Counted from the first letter of the stretch, positions 45,910 through 58,142 are shown. The stretch is 64,000 nt of DNA from Valencia hispanica (GCA_963556495.2 OY747715.1:131501-195500); one strand, 5' to 3'. Notes: a model not told the origin generated them from the letters alone. Made by a program: numbers and translations.

Positions 45910-47429
45910 TAAACCATCATTTCCCGTTAAGAAACAAATCACTTCTAATGAGAAGAACATTCCTGTGTGGTTGATCCCATCAGACCACAGCGTCTGGTGG
46001 ATCAACCGTGACCCCTGACCTCCAGCCTCCCTAGCTGCTGGACCACAGGAACCCTCCAGTGTTATCAGCCCCAGCAGAGGCGTCCCTCAGGGCTCCGACC
46101 TGGGCCCAACTGATCCTGAATGTTGACTTAAACCACCAAACCACACTCTACTTCTCATCAGCTGTTGTGGAGGAGTTCAGCATCTCCAAGTTCCTGAGGT
46201 TCAACATCACAATCTGGCCTTAAAATCTTCCTGGGATTTTCTACAAAAAACTGTCGTCTGCTGAAATCAAGAAGACTACAAAAACATCTTCTTCAATCCA
46301 AGCAGATTTCCTTTGATCTTCTGTGAGATCACCAGACTCCAACGTTTACATCGTCACTTAGACGTGGCTCAACCCTGCAGGATGTAAGCTGCTGTCCACT
46401 ACCTGCATGGATCCAACCACTGTTCCTGTCAATAACACAGATGTTCACTGGGGTGAAGCTGCAGAGTTTCTAACTTCATACATGAGTTCATCCTGAACCT
46501 CTGCAGGCGACGGTAGAATGTTCTGAAACGTGACCCGGTTGGACTGCTTTTAAGAGATGATACCATGAAGACAAGATGGCATCTCCACCTCCTGATGTCC
46601 AGGGAGAACGTCCCTCCCACACATTCAGACTGACCAGGGGAATTAATACCAGGTCTATGAAATAAATATCCTCACCAGAACTCCCCCCCAACATGGCTGC
46701 AGTGAATCAGAACCATACGGCTCATTAGAATGAATGAATTGGGCCGGGCCACTTCACCACAACGTGGGTCCAAATCATTTAGCATCCCATTATAGGTTGG
46801 AGATGGTTGGTTAGCAGTAAATCAACAAGGACACATCTAAAAGCTGCAGGACACTCCTGCTGTAGAGCAGCCGATCACTTCAGGGACATCAGGAAAACTG
46901 AGCTTTGCTGCCGACCGGTTCTGTTAAACCCGGTACGGTTCGGATCAGTTTGCTGGGTCCGTCTACAGTGGTAGCCAGGCTGCAAGAATAGAGTATATAT
47001 ATATGGAGTGGCCTAGTCAAAGCCTGGTGTTGATATAAAACCCTCAGCATAGCAGAACGGCTCAGGCTTCCTCCACTGTGATGAGAAAAACTAAATAGAA
47101 CCAGTTGTTGGGTTTAGGGGGTAAATACTTTTCCACACAGGCGGTTAAAATAGATAATCTTTGTCTGATATTAGTTCATCTGAAACAGAGAATATTTGAC
47201 TGCACTGTAGACAGAAAGTGATAATTTCCAGGAATTAGCCAGTACTGGCTGCTATTTTCCTCCCTGAAGGCCAGAAGCAGCTCTGCAGACCCGTTTACCA
47301 AACATCTGTTTGCAGGTGAGAAAGTCTGAGGCTGCAGCCGGGCGTGCCGTTGAGCAAGGCACCGGCGGCGCTCCGACAGCCAAACAGCACAGAGGAGGAC
47401 TGAAAATGATGACGACCACGACGATTCAA
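45910..47429. other. Intergenic, decayed LINE fragment near 46040-46250
   Basis: A plus-strand stretch (ISPSRGVPQGSDLGP near 46060-46100, then VEEFSISKFLRF) looks like a heavily decayed reverse-transcriptase remnant of a CR1/Rex1-type LINE. No other gene or RNA is recognised. A short TATATATATGG lies near 46995. Confidence 0.4.
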
Positions 47430-48961
47430 AGAGCAGTTTGACATTTTATTAACAGATTTCAAACAGGAGAAAGACATTTACACTGGGTCAGAATCTCTGA
47501 TCTGCAAACAGACGGTAAAAAGAGTCGGACAGAAATCCACCTTCATCATCGTCGTCTGTCTAACAGTCAGTGTGTCCTACCTGTCCTACCTGTCCCTCAG
47601 TCCATGACCTCTGGCTCAGGGTCACCAAACACCGAACGAGTGAGAGATCAGGCCCTCGTCTGCACAAAACGTCTCTGAACATCAGTTTCATTCAAACACA
47701 AAGATCCAAGGATTAACACAGCTTCCTGTTTATCCCGCTTTACTGGGACCATGTTAACTAGGACCCAGGTTAACTAGTCCCCAAGTAAACTGGGACCATG
47801 TTAATTAGGACCCACTTAACTAGGACCAGGTTAACAAGTCCCAAATTTAACTGGTACCCAGGTTAACTAGGACCCAATTAACTAGTACCCAAGTTAACTG
47901 GGACCCGGTTAACTAGGGCCAGGTTAACTAGTCCCCAAGTAAACTGGGACCATGTTAACTAGGACCCAGGTTAACTAGTACTCAAGTTAACTGGGACCCA
48001 TTTAACTAGTACCCAAGTTAACTGGGACCCGGTTAACTAGGGCCAGGTTAACTAGTCCCCAAGTTAACTAGTACCCGGTTAACTAGTCCCCAAGTTAACT
48101 GGGGCCCGGTTAATTAGTCCCCAAGTTAACTGGGACACTGTTAACTATGGCCAGGTTAACTAGGGAACCGGTAAACAATGAACCGGTAAACTAGGACCAA
48201 GTTAACTAGGGAACCGGTTAACAATGAACCGGTTAACTAGAACACAGATTAACTAGGACCAGGTTAAGTAGTACCCAAGTTAACTAGTACTCAGTTAACT
48301 AGGACCCAGGTTAACTGGGACCTGACTAACAGACTAGGTCCAGTTTATGGTCTCCTGACCAATGAAGTGAAGCGATTGTTGGAGCCAATCACAGAGCAGC
48401 TGTGATGATGTAAGCCACATGTAGGACCGGCGTCTCTGACTCTCGACCATGTTCTGGACCCTCGCCTCAGGTTGGACCACACTCAGTTTCACAGTTTAAC
48501 GTCTAAACAGAAGTTCAACAGAAAGTACAAATAATTTCAGTCAAAACTCAGGAAGTGATGTCACCGTGTCAGCATTTCAAGCCCCAGTCGGACCAACAAG
48601 CCGCCCTGCAGGAGGCGCCAGAGCGTCATCGACAGATAGAAAAATAAAACTGTCAGCCATTTTGATCAATGACCTCATCATTATAGAGACAGATGAGCGA
48701 TTAGTGTTTCTAACAGAAGGTTTGGTAAAGCAGTGATGTCGTCGTGATGTCAGCCAATCATAGGTCACGAACGGAACGATGACATCAGCAAGCTGAAATG
48801 CTGCCACTAACACCTGACCAGGTGGAGGATACAAGCACCGCCCCCTGCCATCTGAGGCACCTCCCCTCTCCTCCACACAGGAAACAGTCTTTGTCAGTCT
48901 GGGTTTGGCTCCTCCAAGCCAGCGTAAGGGGCGGGGCCTGTGTAACGGGGCGGGGCCTATG
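47430..48961 (-). other. Probable pwwp2a 3' UTR
   Basis: On the minus strand the first AATAAA after the pwwp2a stop lies at 47445-47450, followed by ordinary genomic sequence, so a 3' UTR of about 1.5 kb is plausible. It would include the degenerate tandem repeat at 47753-48335. This is inferred from the signal alone. Confidence 0.45.
47753..48335. repeat. Degenerate 15-17 bp tandem repeat built on GTTAACTAG
   Basis: About 35 irregular copies of words such as GGACCCAGGTTAACTAG and GTCCCCAAGTTAACTGG. Each core holds the palindrome GTTAAC. The units have diverged in length and sequence, pointing to an old minisatellite. Confidence 0.85.
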
Positions 48962-51900
48962 TTACGTCTCGAACTGCGTGAGCAGCGCGCGGACCTCGGG
49001 CGTGAGCTGCTTGGCGGCGCTGGCGGCCTCGGCGATGGCGCGGCGGTACGGCCCCTTCCTCTTCTTGTCGAAGCGCGACTGAAACGTCTCGAGGAACGGC
49101 GAGAGCTGCGCTAGCGGCAGGAAGGAAGTGGTCGGAGAGCCGAACCAGGAGACGCGCGCTTCCTGCCGCACCGCCAGTCCCGTGTCGCCGCGACGGGCCA
49201 CGGTGATGCCCAGGACGCGCGCCGGCCACCAGGGGAAGCCGTAGATCTTGGCCCAGACGATGTCGCCGACGCAGACGGTGCGGCCGTCCGGCAACAGACA
49301 CTTGGACACCGATTTGGAGAAGACAGACGACGAGGACGAAGATGAGGAGGAGGAGGACGTGGACAGCTTCCTGCGCCGCTTCGTGTCACCTCCATCCTCC
49401 TCGTCTTCACCTTCGGCTGGAGGTGGAGCTGGGGACGAAGAGGCGGGGCAGCGAGGGACTAGCGTGGAGGAGGGGGGCGGGGCAGGGGGCGGGGCGGAGG
49501 AAGAGGAAGGCGGGTCTCCAGGAGGAGGAAGGTCATAGGTCTCTGTGGAGCTGCTCTCTGAGTGGGAGGAGTCTAAGGAGTAAGATGAGGAGGAAGGCGG
49601 CGGAGGCTCCACCTCCTGCCAGACAGCTCCTTCCTGCACCCCTCCCTCCTCGTTCGTTTCTACGTCGACGGTTGCTGCACAGGGGGGAGGAGGTGGAGTG
49701 GGAGGAGCTGCAACAGGAGCTGGAGGTGTGTGGGCGGGGCTTGTGGCAGATTTGGGCGATGACTCAGAGGCGGAGCATGGCGCCGGTTCGTCGGTACGGT
49801 ACCTTTGAGGTTTGAGGCGCATTCTGGGCGGCAGCGGCGCGCTGGCGGCGGCGCCCAGGTTCTGCAGGCGGCGGGTGAAGTGGACCTTCTGACTGTGGTT
49901 CTGCAGCGCGGCCGCCCGGGTCACCGCCTTGCTGTGCTCCAGGTTCTGGTCTTTGGACCGGTGGTGTGGGGTAAGCTTCTGGAGAACCTTGCGGGTGTCG
50001 GGGCGCTCAGAACCTTTGGACAGAACCTTCTTAGAGTTCAGCTTCAGGCGCATCCGGCCAGACGAAGCTGCTGACGATGAGGAGACCACGCCCCTCAAGA
50101 CGCGGGGGCGGGAGGAGGAGCTCACTTGTATCCCTGACGAACGTTTGTCAGCGGCGCCGCGACCCGACTTGTCGTCCATCTTTAGACGTTTCAACTCCGA
50201 GGACATGGGAACGTCTGCCGGTCGCCGCCGCCGCGACGCCTCCTCGCTCCTCAGCTCCACCGCACCTCGCCGCGCCTCCCGGTGGTTCCCTGACGCCACC
50301 ACACCTTTACACTTGTCACACAGAACCTGTCGGGGGCGGAGCTTGATGGCGTTCATGATGGAAGTGGGCTCTTCGCAGCGATACCGGCGCTTCGGCCTCT
50401 TGATCTTGCGTGCCGGCGGCTGAGGTAAGGCCTGGTTGTAGGTGTCCCTGATGAACAGAGGGGGGGGGTATGGCGCCCCCTCCTGGAACAGCGGCGGCGG
50501 TTTGGAGCCCCAGGGGTGGGGGGGGCCGGCAGGAACAGCCGAAGCCTCTTCCTGGTTGGCGGAGGGCTGGTCGCTAGCGGTAACCGTCTGCAGAGGCGCC
50601 GGAGGATGACTGCGGTCGTCTCGTCTAGGGAACATGGTGATGGGAATACCGTAGGGTCCGAACCTGCAGACGCAGACAGAACAGTTACTACCTGATCCCA
50701 ATCGGGTCAGAGCCGCCAGGTTCTGATCAATATCACTGACTGGGTCACAAACCAAGGAACAGAGTGCGAAGGATTCTGGATGGACAGTTCATCTGTTAGC
50801 AAACGAACCAGAAACAAGCGACTTTCCATCTGAAAACCAGCAAATGCCAGCTGAACTAATAATAATAATAATAATAATATCAGGTGTTTTGTTTTCATGG
50901 AGAATCTCATCAGATCATTGATACCAGATTTATTCACCCATTAATCCTGATGGATCCAGATTTCTCATTTATTAACCGTACTAACGCTCTGATCTGGTTG
51001 TATTTATGAATAACAGCAAATTAAGCGATTGTTTACGTCTGCAGCAGGAATATTACTGGGGGGGGGGCAATCTGTGTTCTCATTAATTTGTGTTAAATCT
51101 GATAATTTTCATAAAGTGTGTTCATCATGTTTCGCCTCCATCTCTGTGTCTGAAATCACTTTTTGTTCTCTTGGTCGTGATTTTCAGGATATATTAGGAT
51201 TTAATGCATGTGTCAGAGGAAGTGACCATATATGGTTAATTGGGGGCGTGTCTGTATGCAAATGACTGAACAGGTACGACCGCCTAGGTACGCACATTTA
51301 TCAACATATGATGGTGGAGGAACGACCTCATATTTAATATTTGGATTGTTTGTAGAAACATTTTATAATTAATGGGTTGGAGAGAATAGATTCTATAAAC
51401 GGGTCATAAATAATATTCTGGTTCTGTTATTTATTCTGACACTGAACATAATTCAATTCAATTCAGTTTATCTATATAGCACCGATTCACAATAGATGTT
51501 TTATCTCAAGGCTCTTAACAAGAAGTCATTTCAATACATTTATAAAAACATTCCAATCAGTTAAAAAGTTTCCTATTTAAGGATAATAAACAGGATCCTT
51601 CTGGCAGGTTGGGATCAGGATGGGGACCCAGAACCCGTCTTTGGACCAGAACCGGCTTGGTCAGTCCCTGGATGTGACCCGTCCATCGGTTCTGTTAGAA
51701 CCTCATATATACTGAACACCGGGCCTCCAGCCAGAACCCGGTTCTGGACAGAACTCGATAATTCATTCATCAAATCTAAATATTTGTACCTTTTTGTTTC
51801 CCAATAAACATTTAGATTACAGACATTATTTAGTTGTTTTTATTCAAACTAAATGAGACACAAAGTTTTTATAAGAATGAAATAAGTGAAGCTGAGACTC

Positions 51901-53774
51901 GTCTGCAGCTCTGACCTCACAGGGTTAAAGAACCTCAGTGTTACTTTAACTAGGACATTTAAATCCCATATTAAACAGGTTTCTAGGATTTCTTTCTTTC
52001 ACCTCCGGAATATTGCTAAAATTAGAAACATCCTGTCCAGGAGTGATGCTGAGAAACTAGTCCATGCATTTGTTACCTCAAGGCTGGACTACTGTAATTC
52101 TTTACTATCAGGAAGTCCACAAAATGCCATTAAAAGCCTTCAGTTGATCCAAAATGCGGCAGCAAGAGTTCTGATGAATATTAAAAAGAGAGATCACATT
52201 TCTCCTGTTTTAGCTTCCCTTCATTGGCTCCCTGTTAAATCCAGAATAGAATCTAAGATCCTCCTTCTTCCATATAAAGCCCATAATAATCAGCTCCATC
52301 ATACATCAGAGATCTGATTGGTCCATATGTTCCTAACAGAGCCCTTCGCTCTCAGACTGCAGGTTTACTGCTGGTTCCTAGGATTAGCACTGTTAGCCTA
52401 GCTTAGCTAACCCAGAGCGATCTCTGCTGCAGGAGGAAACACCGACCACACCTCACTCTGTTACTTCTCTCTCCTACTACTCTCCAGTGCTGTATTATTG
52501 ATGTTTTCTGTTTTTGACTCCCATAGAAGCTGCACCTGGTCAACCTGTTTAACCTTTGACCTTTAGGATCCGCAGCTGCTGGGTAACTCCACCTCCATCA
52601 ATGTTCTGCTGGTCAGGTTCTCTTAGAGGAGATACATGTTGGTTCTGATAAACTGGACATGGAGCAGAGGGGAGACCACCTGAGCTACCCAGACCCAGCT
52701 ACTGAAAAAACACCAGAGAAGAAGAAGGTCCTCCACTCGTGGAGGATGGAGGCTTCCTGAACCGGGCCCAGTCAGAACTGCAGTCAGTGATCAGAACGGA
52801 TCAGAACCGATCACTGACTGCTGGATCAGAACGCCAGGATAATAAAACCCAAACCCAGCTGGTATCAGTGGTTCTGTTCTGACCGGGTTCTGGTCACAAC
52901 AACTAACCATAACCCTTCAGAGCGGCCAGAACCAGTAAAACAACAAAGGTTCTGTTCTGGGTGTGAAGTACCTTTTGGACACGTCCATCAGAACCCCTGA
53001 GAAGACCTGCTCCCCCAGCCGGAACGACACCACCAGTGCGTCATCGATCACGTGCTCCAGGCTGACTCGGACCTCGGTACCAGGACTCAGGTCCAGCACA
53101 GAGCTCGGTTCCGATCCAGAGCTATCCTCATGTTTCGGGCCCGCTAAGGTCTTACAGAACCGGTTGCCGGGTTCTGGATCCCCGTCCTTCTCTGTGGATC
53201 CGGATCCCAGATCCTCCTGCTCCAAGACCGTGTAGCACCGGTCCGGTTCCGTGGTCTCGGTGGGCTCTGCCGGTTCGGCCAGAGACAGACCGGCCTCAGA
53301 GACCGGAGCGGGGTCCGGGACCGAGTGCAGAAAAACCGCGGGAGGTTGCGGGTCCAGGGGGATGGTTCGGTAGGTACTGGTACTGTCTGAGTTCGGCAGT
53401 CCAGGAAAGACCCTCTCAGAACCGCTGCAGTCCATAGGAAGGTCCGAAAGGCCGGTGGTCGCGCTTTGGTCCGGGGGGACGCCGCTCCGGTCCAGTACGT
53501 TATCTGCGGTCCCGCTCCGGTCCAGCTGACCCGCTGTGGTTCTATCTGTCCCGGGTAAAACCGGTCCCGCCCCGGGCTCCTGCTCCGGACCAACATGGCG
53601 GCCCTCTCCAGATTCTGCGCTCTCTGGGTTCCCGCCTGGACCGGACTCTGGGCCGCCGCTGGGCTCCGTCGGAACCTCGTGGTGTCCGCGGCTGTACGGC
53701 CCCGGTTCTGGCGGACTCTCGGACCGTGTTGTGGTCGGAACCACAGCTCCTGGCTCAGCAGCCACGGCCGCCAT
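48962..53774 (-). CDS. pwwp2a: PWWP domain-containing protein 2A, two-exon gene
   Basis: Nuclear chromatin reader; the vertebrate family binds H2A.Z nucleosomes and, through its PWWP domain, methylated H3K36, and associates with MTA1-type NuRD components. Exons on the minus strand are 52972-53774 and 48962-50663, joined AG|G with GT-AG ends, giving 834 codons plus stop (human about 755). Exon 1 starts MAAVAAE as in the human protein, then an acidic, Pro/Ser-rich tract, and ends in the conserved LSPGTEVRVSLEHVIDDA...GVLMDVSK. Exon 2 begins FGPYGIPITMFP. It contains SKPPPLFQEGAPYPPPLFIR and a conserved RPRQVLCDKC with two cysteines (residues about 377-386), then a long low-complexity Ser/Pro region with a 12-Ser run. 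The PWWP domain runs from about residue 732 (CVGDIVWAKIYGFPWWPARV), and the protein ends ALLTQFET. PWWP2A is chosen over PWWP2B by this tail and the N-terminus. Strong GC bias in exon 2 opens several spurious antisense frames. Confidence 0.96.
50855..50880. repeat. AAT trinucleotide microsatellite
   Basis: About eight ATA/AAT units in the pwwp2a intron. Confidence 0.85.
51451..51588 (-). mobile_element. L2-type LINE 3' tail fragment
   Basis: The plus-strand ATTCAATTCAATTCAGTTTA start is the reverse complement of the L2-type tail. The following sequence matches the last 130 bp of the copies at 37130-37265 (CTCTTAACAAGAAGTCATTT and TAAAAAGTTTCCTATTTAAG). Confidence 0.8.
51919..52610 (+). mobile_element. 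L2-type LINE fragment, C-terminal coding part and UTR
   Basis: Positions 51950-52317 are open and match the L2-type reverse-transcriptase C-terminus seen at 36000-36340 (TFKSHIKQVSRISFFHLRNI, RLDYCNSLLSGSPQ). A frameshift then follows and the LWNQLP end is lost. The trailing part matches the element's 3' UTR loosely. The fragment lies in the pwwp2a intron on the antisense strand relative to the gene. Confidence 0.85.
53592..53602 (+). promoter_or_regulatory. Second YY1-type motif, opposite orientation, inside pwwp2a exon 1
   Basis: AACATGGCGGC fits the YY1 consensus AANATGGCGGC on the plus strand, antisense to pwwp2a. Its ATG opens a 66-codon frame (53595-53795) that has no acidic residue and overlaps the pwwp2a start region. 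Confidence 0.4.
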
Positions 53775-53777
53775 TTT
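53767..53777 (-). promoter_or_regulatory. YY1-type site overlapping the pwwp2a start codon
   Basis: On the minus strand AAAATGGCGGC fits the YY1 consensus AANATGGCGGC, with its ATG being the pwwp2a initiator. Such an arrangement is typical of TATA-less, YY1-dependent vertebrate promoters with short 5' UTRs. Confidence 0.7.
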
Positions 53778-53806
53778 GTTCCGCTGATCTACTGAGTGGA
53801 GATGAA

Positions 53807-53907
53807 GCCCCGCCCTCCTGCTCCGCGGCCTCTTGGCTACAGCTCCTCTGATTGGTCAGATTTCCTGTCAGTAAATGATAACGGGGCAGAGCGACGTCTA
53901 TGATTGG
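53807..53907 (-). promoter_or_regulatory. pwwp2a promoter: GC box and two CCAAT boxes
   Basis: Upstream of the start codon on the minus strand there is a GC box (GGGCGGGG, about 53807-53816). Two CCAAT motifs follow (plus-strand ATTGG at 53851-53855 and 53903-53907), the first in the strong NF-Y context GACCAATCAG. No TATA box is seen. Confidence 0.55.
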
Positions 53908-54811
53908 CTGATTCAGTGGGAGTCCATGACTCCGCCTTGTTTGTCAGCCGGTACAACAGGCGGTGCGCCCTGTGGACGGAGCTTCCCTCCATGAAATCCA
54001 CCGGATCTCCGGCAGGAAGACCCGTTAGGATCCAGCAGTAGATCGCATCACGTGACTGATGTGACCCAGATCAGAGCAAAATGTCTGAATAAAGATGAAC
54101 TGCAGGCTGATCATAAACCTTTGACTCATCTGCTTATTAAAATATTCCACTCTATTAAAGGTTAATGGCGCAGTCAGATGCTGTGACTCCTCCCCCACTT
54201 GTCTCTTCCAGCTACTGCTGCCACCACCTACATCTTCATCCCATAGATGTTCCTTCAGAGCTTCTCTGCTGAACTATTTCTCTATCCTAGAAATATGCAT
54301 TATTTCTACTTCTTCCTAAACACAGAAAATAGTCGGTGCTTCTTTGTTTTTGTGTAGGCTATCTGTTCTGTTTTCTCTCAAACTCTTGGTTGCTATAGGC
54401 TAATGATTGTTCACAATAATCCAGGTTCTGGTCCTGAATGAGGTTTTATTTATGTTATCAGGGAGTCAGTCGCGTCTGCTTGATCAAGTCACCGTTTTCA
54501 TAACCTGAACTTGATTTAGTGTAATAACCAGGATTAATGTAATTCTGTTTCATTGAATTGTTTTTGTATTTCTGTATTTTTGTTGGGTCTGTTTGTCTTG
54601 ATAAGTCTCTCAAAATGAATTGTTGGGAACTCTAGATAGATATATTGTCTGAATTGCCTCAGGAAACAAGTTCCTCCCACACCACTCAGTATCATTTCAG
54701 CTGAGCAATCAGCCAGCTGACTGTAGAGGAATGAACCCTGACTGGACCGAATCACTGAACAGAATCTGAACCGGATCACTGCAGCTGGGTTTGGAACAAA
54801 ATCTTTATAGT
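53908..54811. other. Intergenic region upstream of pwwp2a
   Basis: No gene, RNA or repeat recognised. Confidence 0.4.
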
Positions 54812-54825
54812 AACTTAATAGTTCT

Positions 54826-57433
54826 AACTCCCTTATTGTTGATAAACATAGAAATTACAGATGAAACCCAAATCTCTGCTAACGTATACAAATTCTACAG
54901 AGAGCTTTATATTTCAAAAACTTCCAAAGACAACTTTGATACTTTCCCAAAATTGATGACACTTTTAAGCAAAGCTGTGAAAACCAAATCACCATAAATG
55001 AACTTGATGCTGCGATCAGTCGCCTGTCTCCAAATAAAGCTCCCGGATCGGATGGTTTTTATAAGTACTTTTGGGATGATATTAAGAATCTATTGCTTCA
55101 AGTTTTCCGAGAAATCTTTGAGTGTAGTTTCCTCCCACCAACCATGAGACATGGAGTGATAGTCTTAATTCCAAAACCAGGAAAGGATCCTAGATATATT
55201 GAAAATGGCCGGCCTATAACTCTTAGGAACTCTGATTACAAACTTCTAACTTATATATTCACGGCTCGATTACAGGTAGAAATTTCAGATATAATATCAC
55301 AAACTCAATCTGGCTTCATGAAGGGAAGATCAATTCATAACAATATACGATTAGTGATGGATATGATTGAATACAGGCATTTGATTCAGGACAATGGATT
55401 TATTCTTTTTTTAGATTTTTACAAAGCTTTTGATTCAGTTGAACATCATTTCATTTTATCAGCACTCCAACATCTGAATTTTGGACAAAACTTCAGGAAT
55501 TTGATTTCAGGTTTATACAACAGCATAAATAGCTGTGTGTTGTTACCTGGTGGTTCTACACCAAATTTTTATGTCAAGGTGGGAATCCCCCAAGGATGTC
55601 CCATTTCACCGTTACTATTCATTATTGCCACAGAAATGCTAGCCCTTTTTTTGAATAATTGCAATTCTCTTAAGAAATTAAATATATTTGGAACGGATTT
55701 AATCCTCAGTCAACTTGCTGATGACACTACTGTTTTTTTTAAAAGACAAAGATCAAATACCTATTACAATTGAGGAAGTGAAAAAATTCTCCAATGCATC
55801 AGGTTTAAGGTTAAATTTAAATAAATGTGAGTTGTTTTCAATTCAGGAAACCACATTAGCAGAAATTTACAATATCCCTATAAAATCAGAAGTAGAATAC
55901 TTAGGAATTTATCTCTCTAAAGCCCAAAATCAAAGTCAACTGTTAAATGTGGAATCAAAGCTTAAAGAATGTACATTTAAACTGAACTCTTGGTTACAGC
56001 GAGATTTGTCAATATTTTGGCGAATTTATTTAACCAAAATGGAATGTTTATCTAGATGCATCTATCCCGCTTATTCTACAGCAATTCAAACCAAGTTAAT
56101 TAAAACAATAAATCAAATTAATTTTAATTTTATTTGGAGAAATAAATCACACTATATGAGAAAAGCTTTAATGGTTAAAAACATAGAGGATGGAGGACTA
56201 AATGTTATTGATTTTGATTGTCTAAATGGTATGTTAAAGTTAAACTGGATCAAGTCTTGGCTTAAGAACATTCACTCTTTTTGGTATTGTGTTCCTCGAT
56301 ACCTATTTCAAAAAATGGGAGGATTGGAATTTCTGTTAAAGACAGATTACAATGTTAACAAACTACCAGTTAAATTATCAAACTTTCATAAACAAATTCT
56401 TCTGTATTGGAAAATGATCTTTACTCATAATTTTTCACCACACTCTATCACCCTTTGGAATAACAGATACATTCTGCATAGAAACAAATCACTTTTTTTT
56501 AATGAATGGCATGAGAGAAATATTTGGTCAGTATTTAGTATTTTGGACAACTCTGGTAATTTTCTTAATTATGAGTACCTTTGTGAAAAGTACAATTTCA
56601 GACCAAGTAAGTCAGTTTACACCAAACTTATCCAAGCTATTCCATTGGGATTAATTAATGTAATAAAAGGCATATTATTATATCAATGCATTACTCCACA
56701 ACTACCATCCTTATTAATAAAAGAAATCTCAATATTAGATAAAAAATGTGACAATACATTTTTGAGAAAGATCTTAAACTGTAATATTTATACCGAAAAA
56801 CCAAATAAAAATAACATCTTGCACAAATTTGATCATGCTACAGTTAAGATATTTAGGACATTATATTTAAAATTCCCTATTTTTCCGAAAAGTAAAGAAA
56901 CTCATTTTAAAATAATGAATGATATCTATCCTTCTAAAGAATTACTCAGATTACGCTTTAAAATTAATGATAACACATGCACCTTTTGTAATAATGACGT
57001 TGAAACCACGGAACATTTATTTTTTTCATGTCCATATTTACAGGTATTTTGGGTGGATCTACACAAATGGTTAGAAAAAATATTCCCATTATTAGAACCA
57101 TTTACCATTGATAATATTACCTTTGGGGTAGTGATTAGAAATAAATTGGAAGAAATCTGCATTAACTTAATTTTCTGTCTTGCAAAATTTAATATACATA
57201 AATATAAATACATAAAAGTCCCCCCTAAACTTAGAATCTTTATTTGTGAATTTAAACTGTATCTAGATTCATTAAAATTGCTTAAAGGAAAAAAATCAGT
57301 AATGATATACAATAAACTTGTAGCTCTTCCCCTTACTTTAGATAAGTGATATGTTTTGCCATTCATTTGCCTCTCCATATTTGTTTCTCGTTTTAATTCA
57401 GTTTTCTCTATATATGTGTTTTTATATATGGAT

Positions 57434-57478
<45 letters not shown>

Positions 57479-57611
57479 ACTGTTTCTATGTGTTATTCCA
57501 TATATTTTGTCTGTTTATTGGTTCCCTCTGGCAATCACTTTTTAAAATTTGTATTTCATTCAATGTATACCATTTCTTCAATAAAAAAAATAAAAAGTAA
57601 AAAAAACCAAA
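54826..57611 (+). mobile_element. L1/Tx1-type LINE, 5' truncated, two frameshifts
   Basis: The reverse transcriptase begins part-way (SRLSPNKAPGSDGFYKYFW near 55018). The open frame 55093-55773 then reads VIVLIPKPGKDPR, LDFYKAFDSVEHHF, GIPQGCPISPLL and the catalytic SQLADDTTVFF. At the T-run 55733-55740 the frame shifts into 55715-57349 (LKDKDQIPITIEEVKKFSNA), which carries the thumb and C-terminal region. The latter ends in a zinc-knuckle-like CTFCNNDVETTEHLFFSC at about 56977-57032, as in L1-group proteins. An earlier break near 54993 also interrupts the frame. The 3' end is A-rich. A perfect 14-bp target duplication (AACTTAATAGTTCT) lies at 54812-54825 and 57612-57625. LADD replaces the usual YADD or FADD. 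Confidence 0.92.
57436..57472. repeat. AT dinucleotide microsatellite in the L1 3' UTR
   Basis: About 18 AT units followed by ACACAC. Confidence 0.95.
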
Positions 57612-57789
57612 AACTTAATAGTTCTGGTCACATGGACCAGAACCTGATCATTGGACCAGAACCAGATTTATTAGTTCTGCTGATGTCTCTGTCTGTGTCT
57701 CACAGTCATCTAAAGGAAACAATAAGGAGTTATGAAGGACCAGGTTTAAACTCTTTTACACAAACCTGGACAAAAAAACAACCTAAATA

Positions 57790-57935
57790 GGCGTCGCATA
57801 GCGTAGTGGTTAGTAGGGGCGCCGACCCGGTCGACCCGGGTTCTAGTCCCGTCCTGGTGGACCTTTGTCACATGTCCTCCTCTCCACTGTCAAATAAAGG
57901 CCACTGCAGCTACTAAAACCTTAGAAAAGAAAAGC
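57790..57935 (+). mobile_element. tRNA-derived SINE
   Basis: An A-box-like TAGCGTAGTGG (57799-57809) and a B-box-like GGGTTCTAGTCCC (57838-57850) are spaced as in a tRNA-related pol III promoter. They are followed by the GTCCTGGTGGACCTTTGTCA body shared with the fragment at 2932-3052, and an A-rich end. The tRNA-like head does not fold as a normal tRNA gene, so it is a SINE and not a tRNA. Confidence 0.75.
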
Positions 57936-57945
57936 AGAACCAGCG

Positions 57946-58142
57946 GTAAATGGACTGAACCTGTTCTGGTCATACTGACCAGTCAAAGCGCTTTACACTG
58001 GACTCACACTTATACACCAACACTCAGCTCAGTTGGGGTTAAATGCCTTGCTCAGCAGCACATCAACATGTCACAGGAAGATGAAATCTACCCTACAACT
58101 GTGGAATTGCAAAAGCAACTACTCGACCCACTGAGCCACAGT
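57946..58142 (+). repeat. Teleost dispersed repeat (TAAATGGACTGAACC type)
   Basis: GGTAAATGGACTGAACC, AGTCAAAGCGCTTTACACTG, TGCCTTGCTCAGCAGCACAT and CCCACTGAGCCACAG are the ordered landmarks of a very common fish interspersed repeat. It is related to the inverted copy at 13300-13555. Confidence 0.6.

Noticed and set aside
49248..50423. Plus-strand frames of 89-164 codons
   Set aside because: Antisense shadows of the GC-rich pwwp2a exon 2; the minus-strand frame carries the PWWP domain.
57790..57860. tRNA gene
   Set aside because: A- and B-box-like words are present, but there is no normal cloverleaf; the downstream body is shared with 2932-3052, so it is a SINE.
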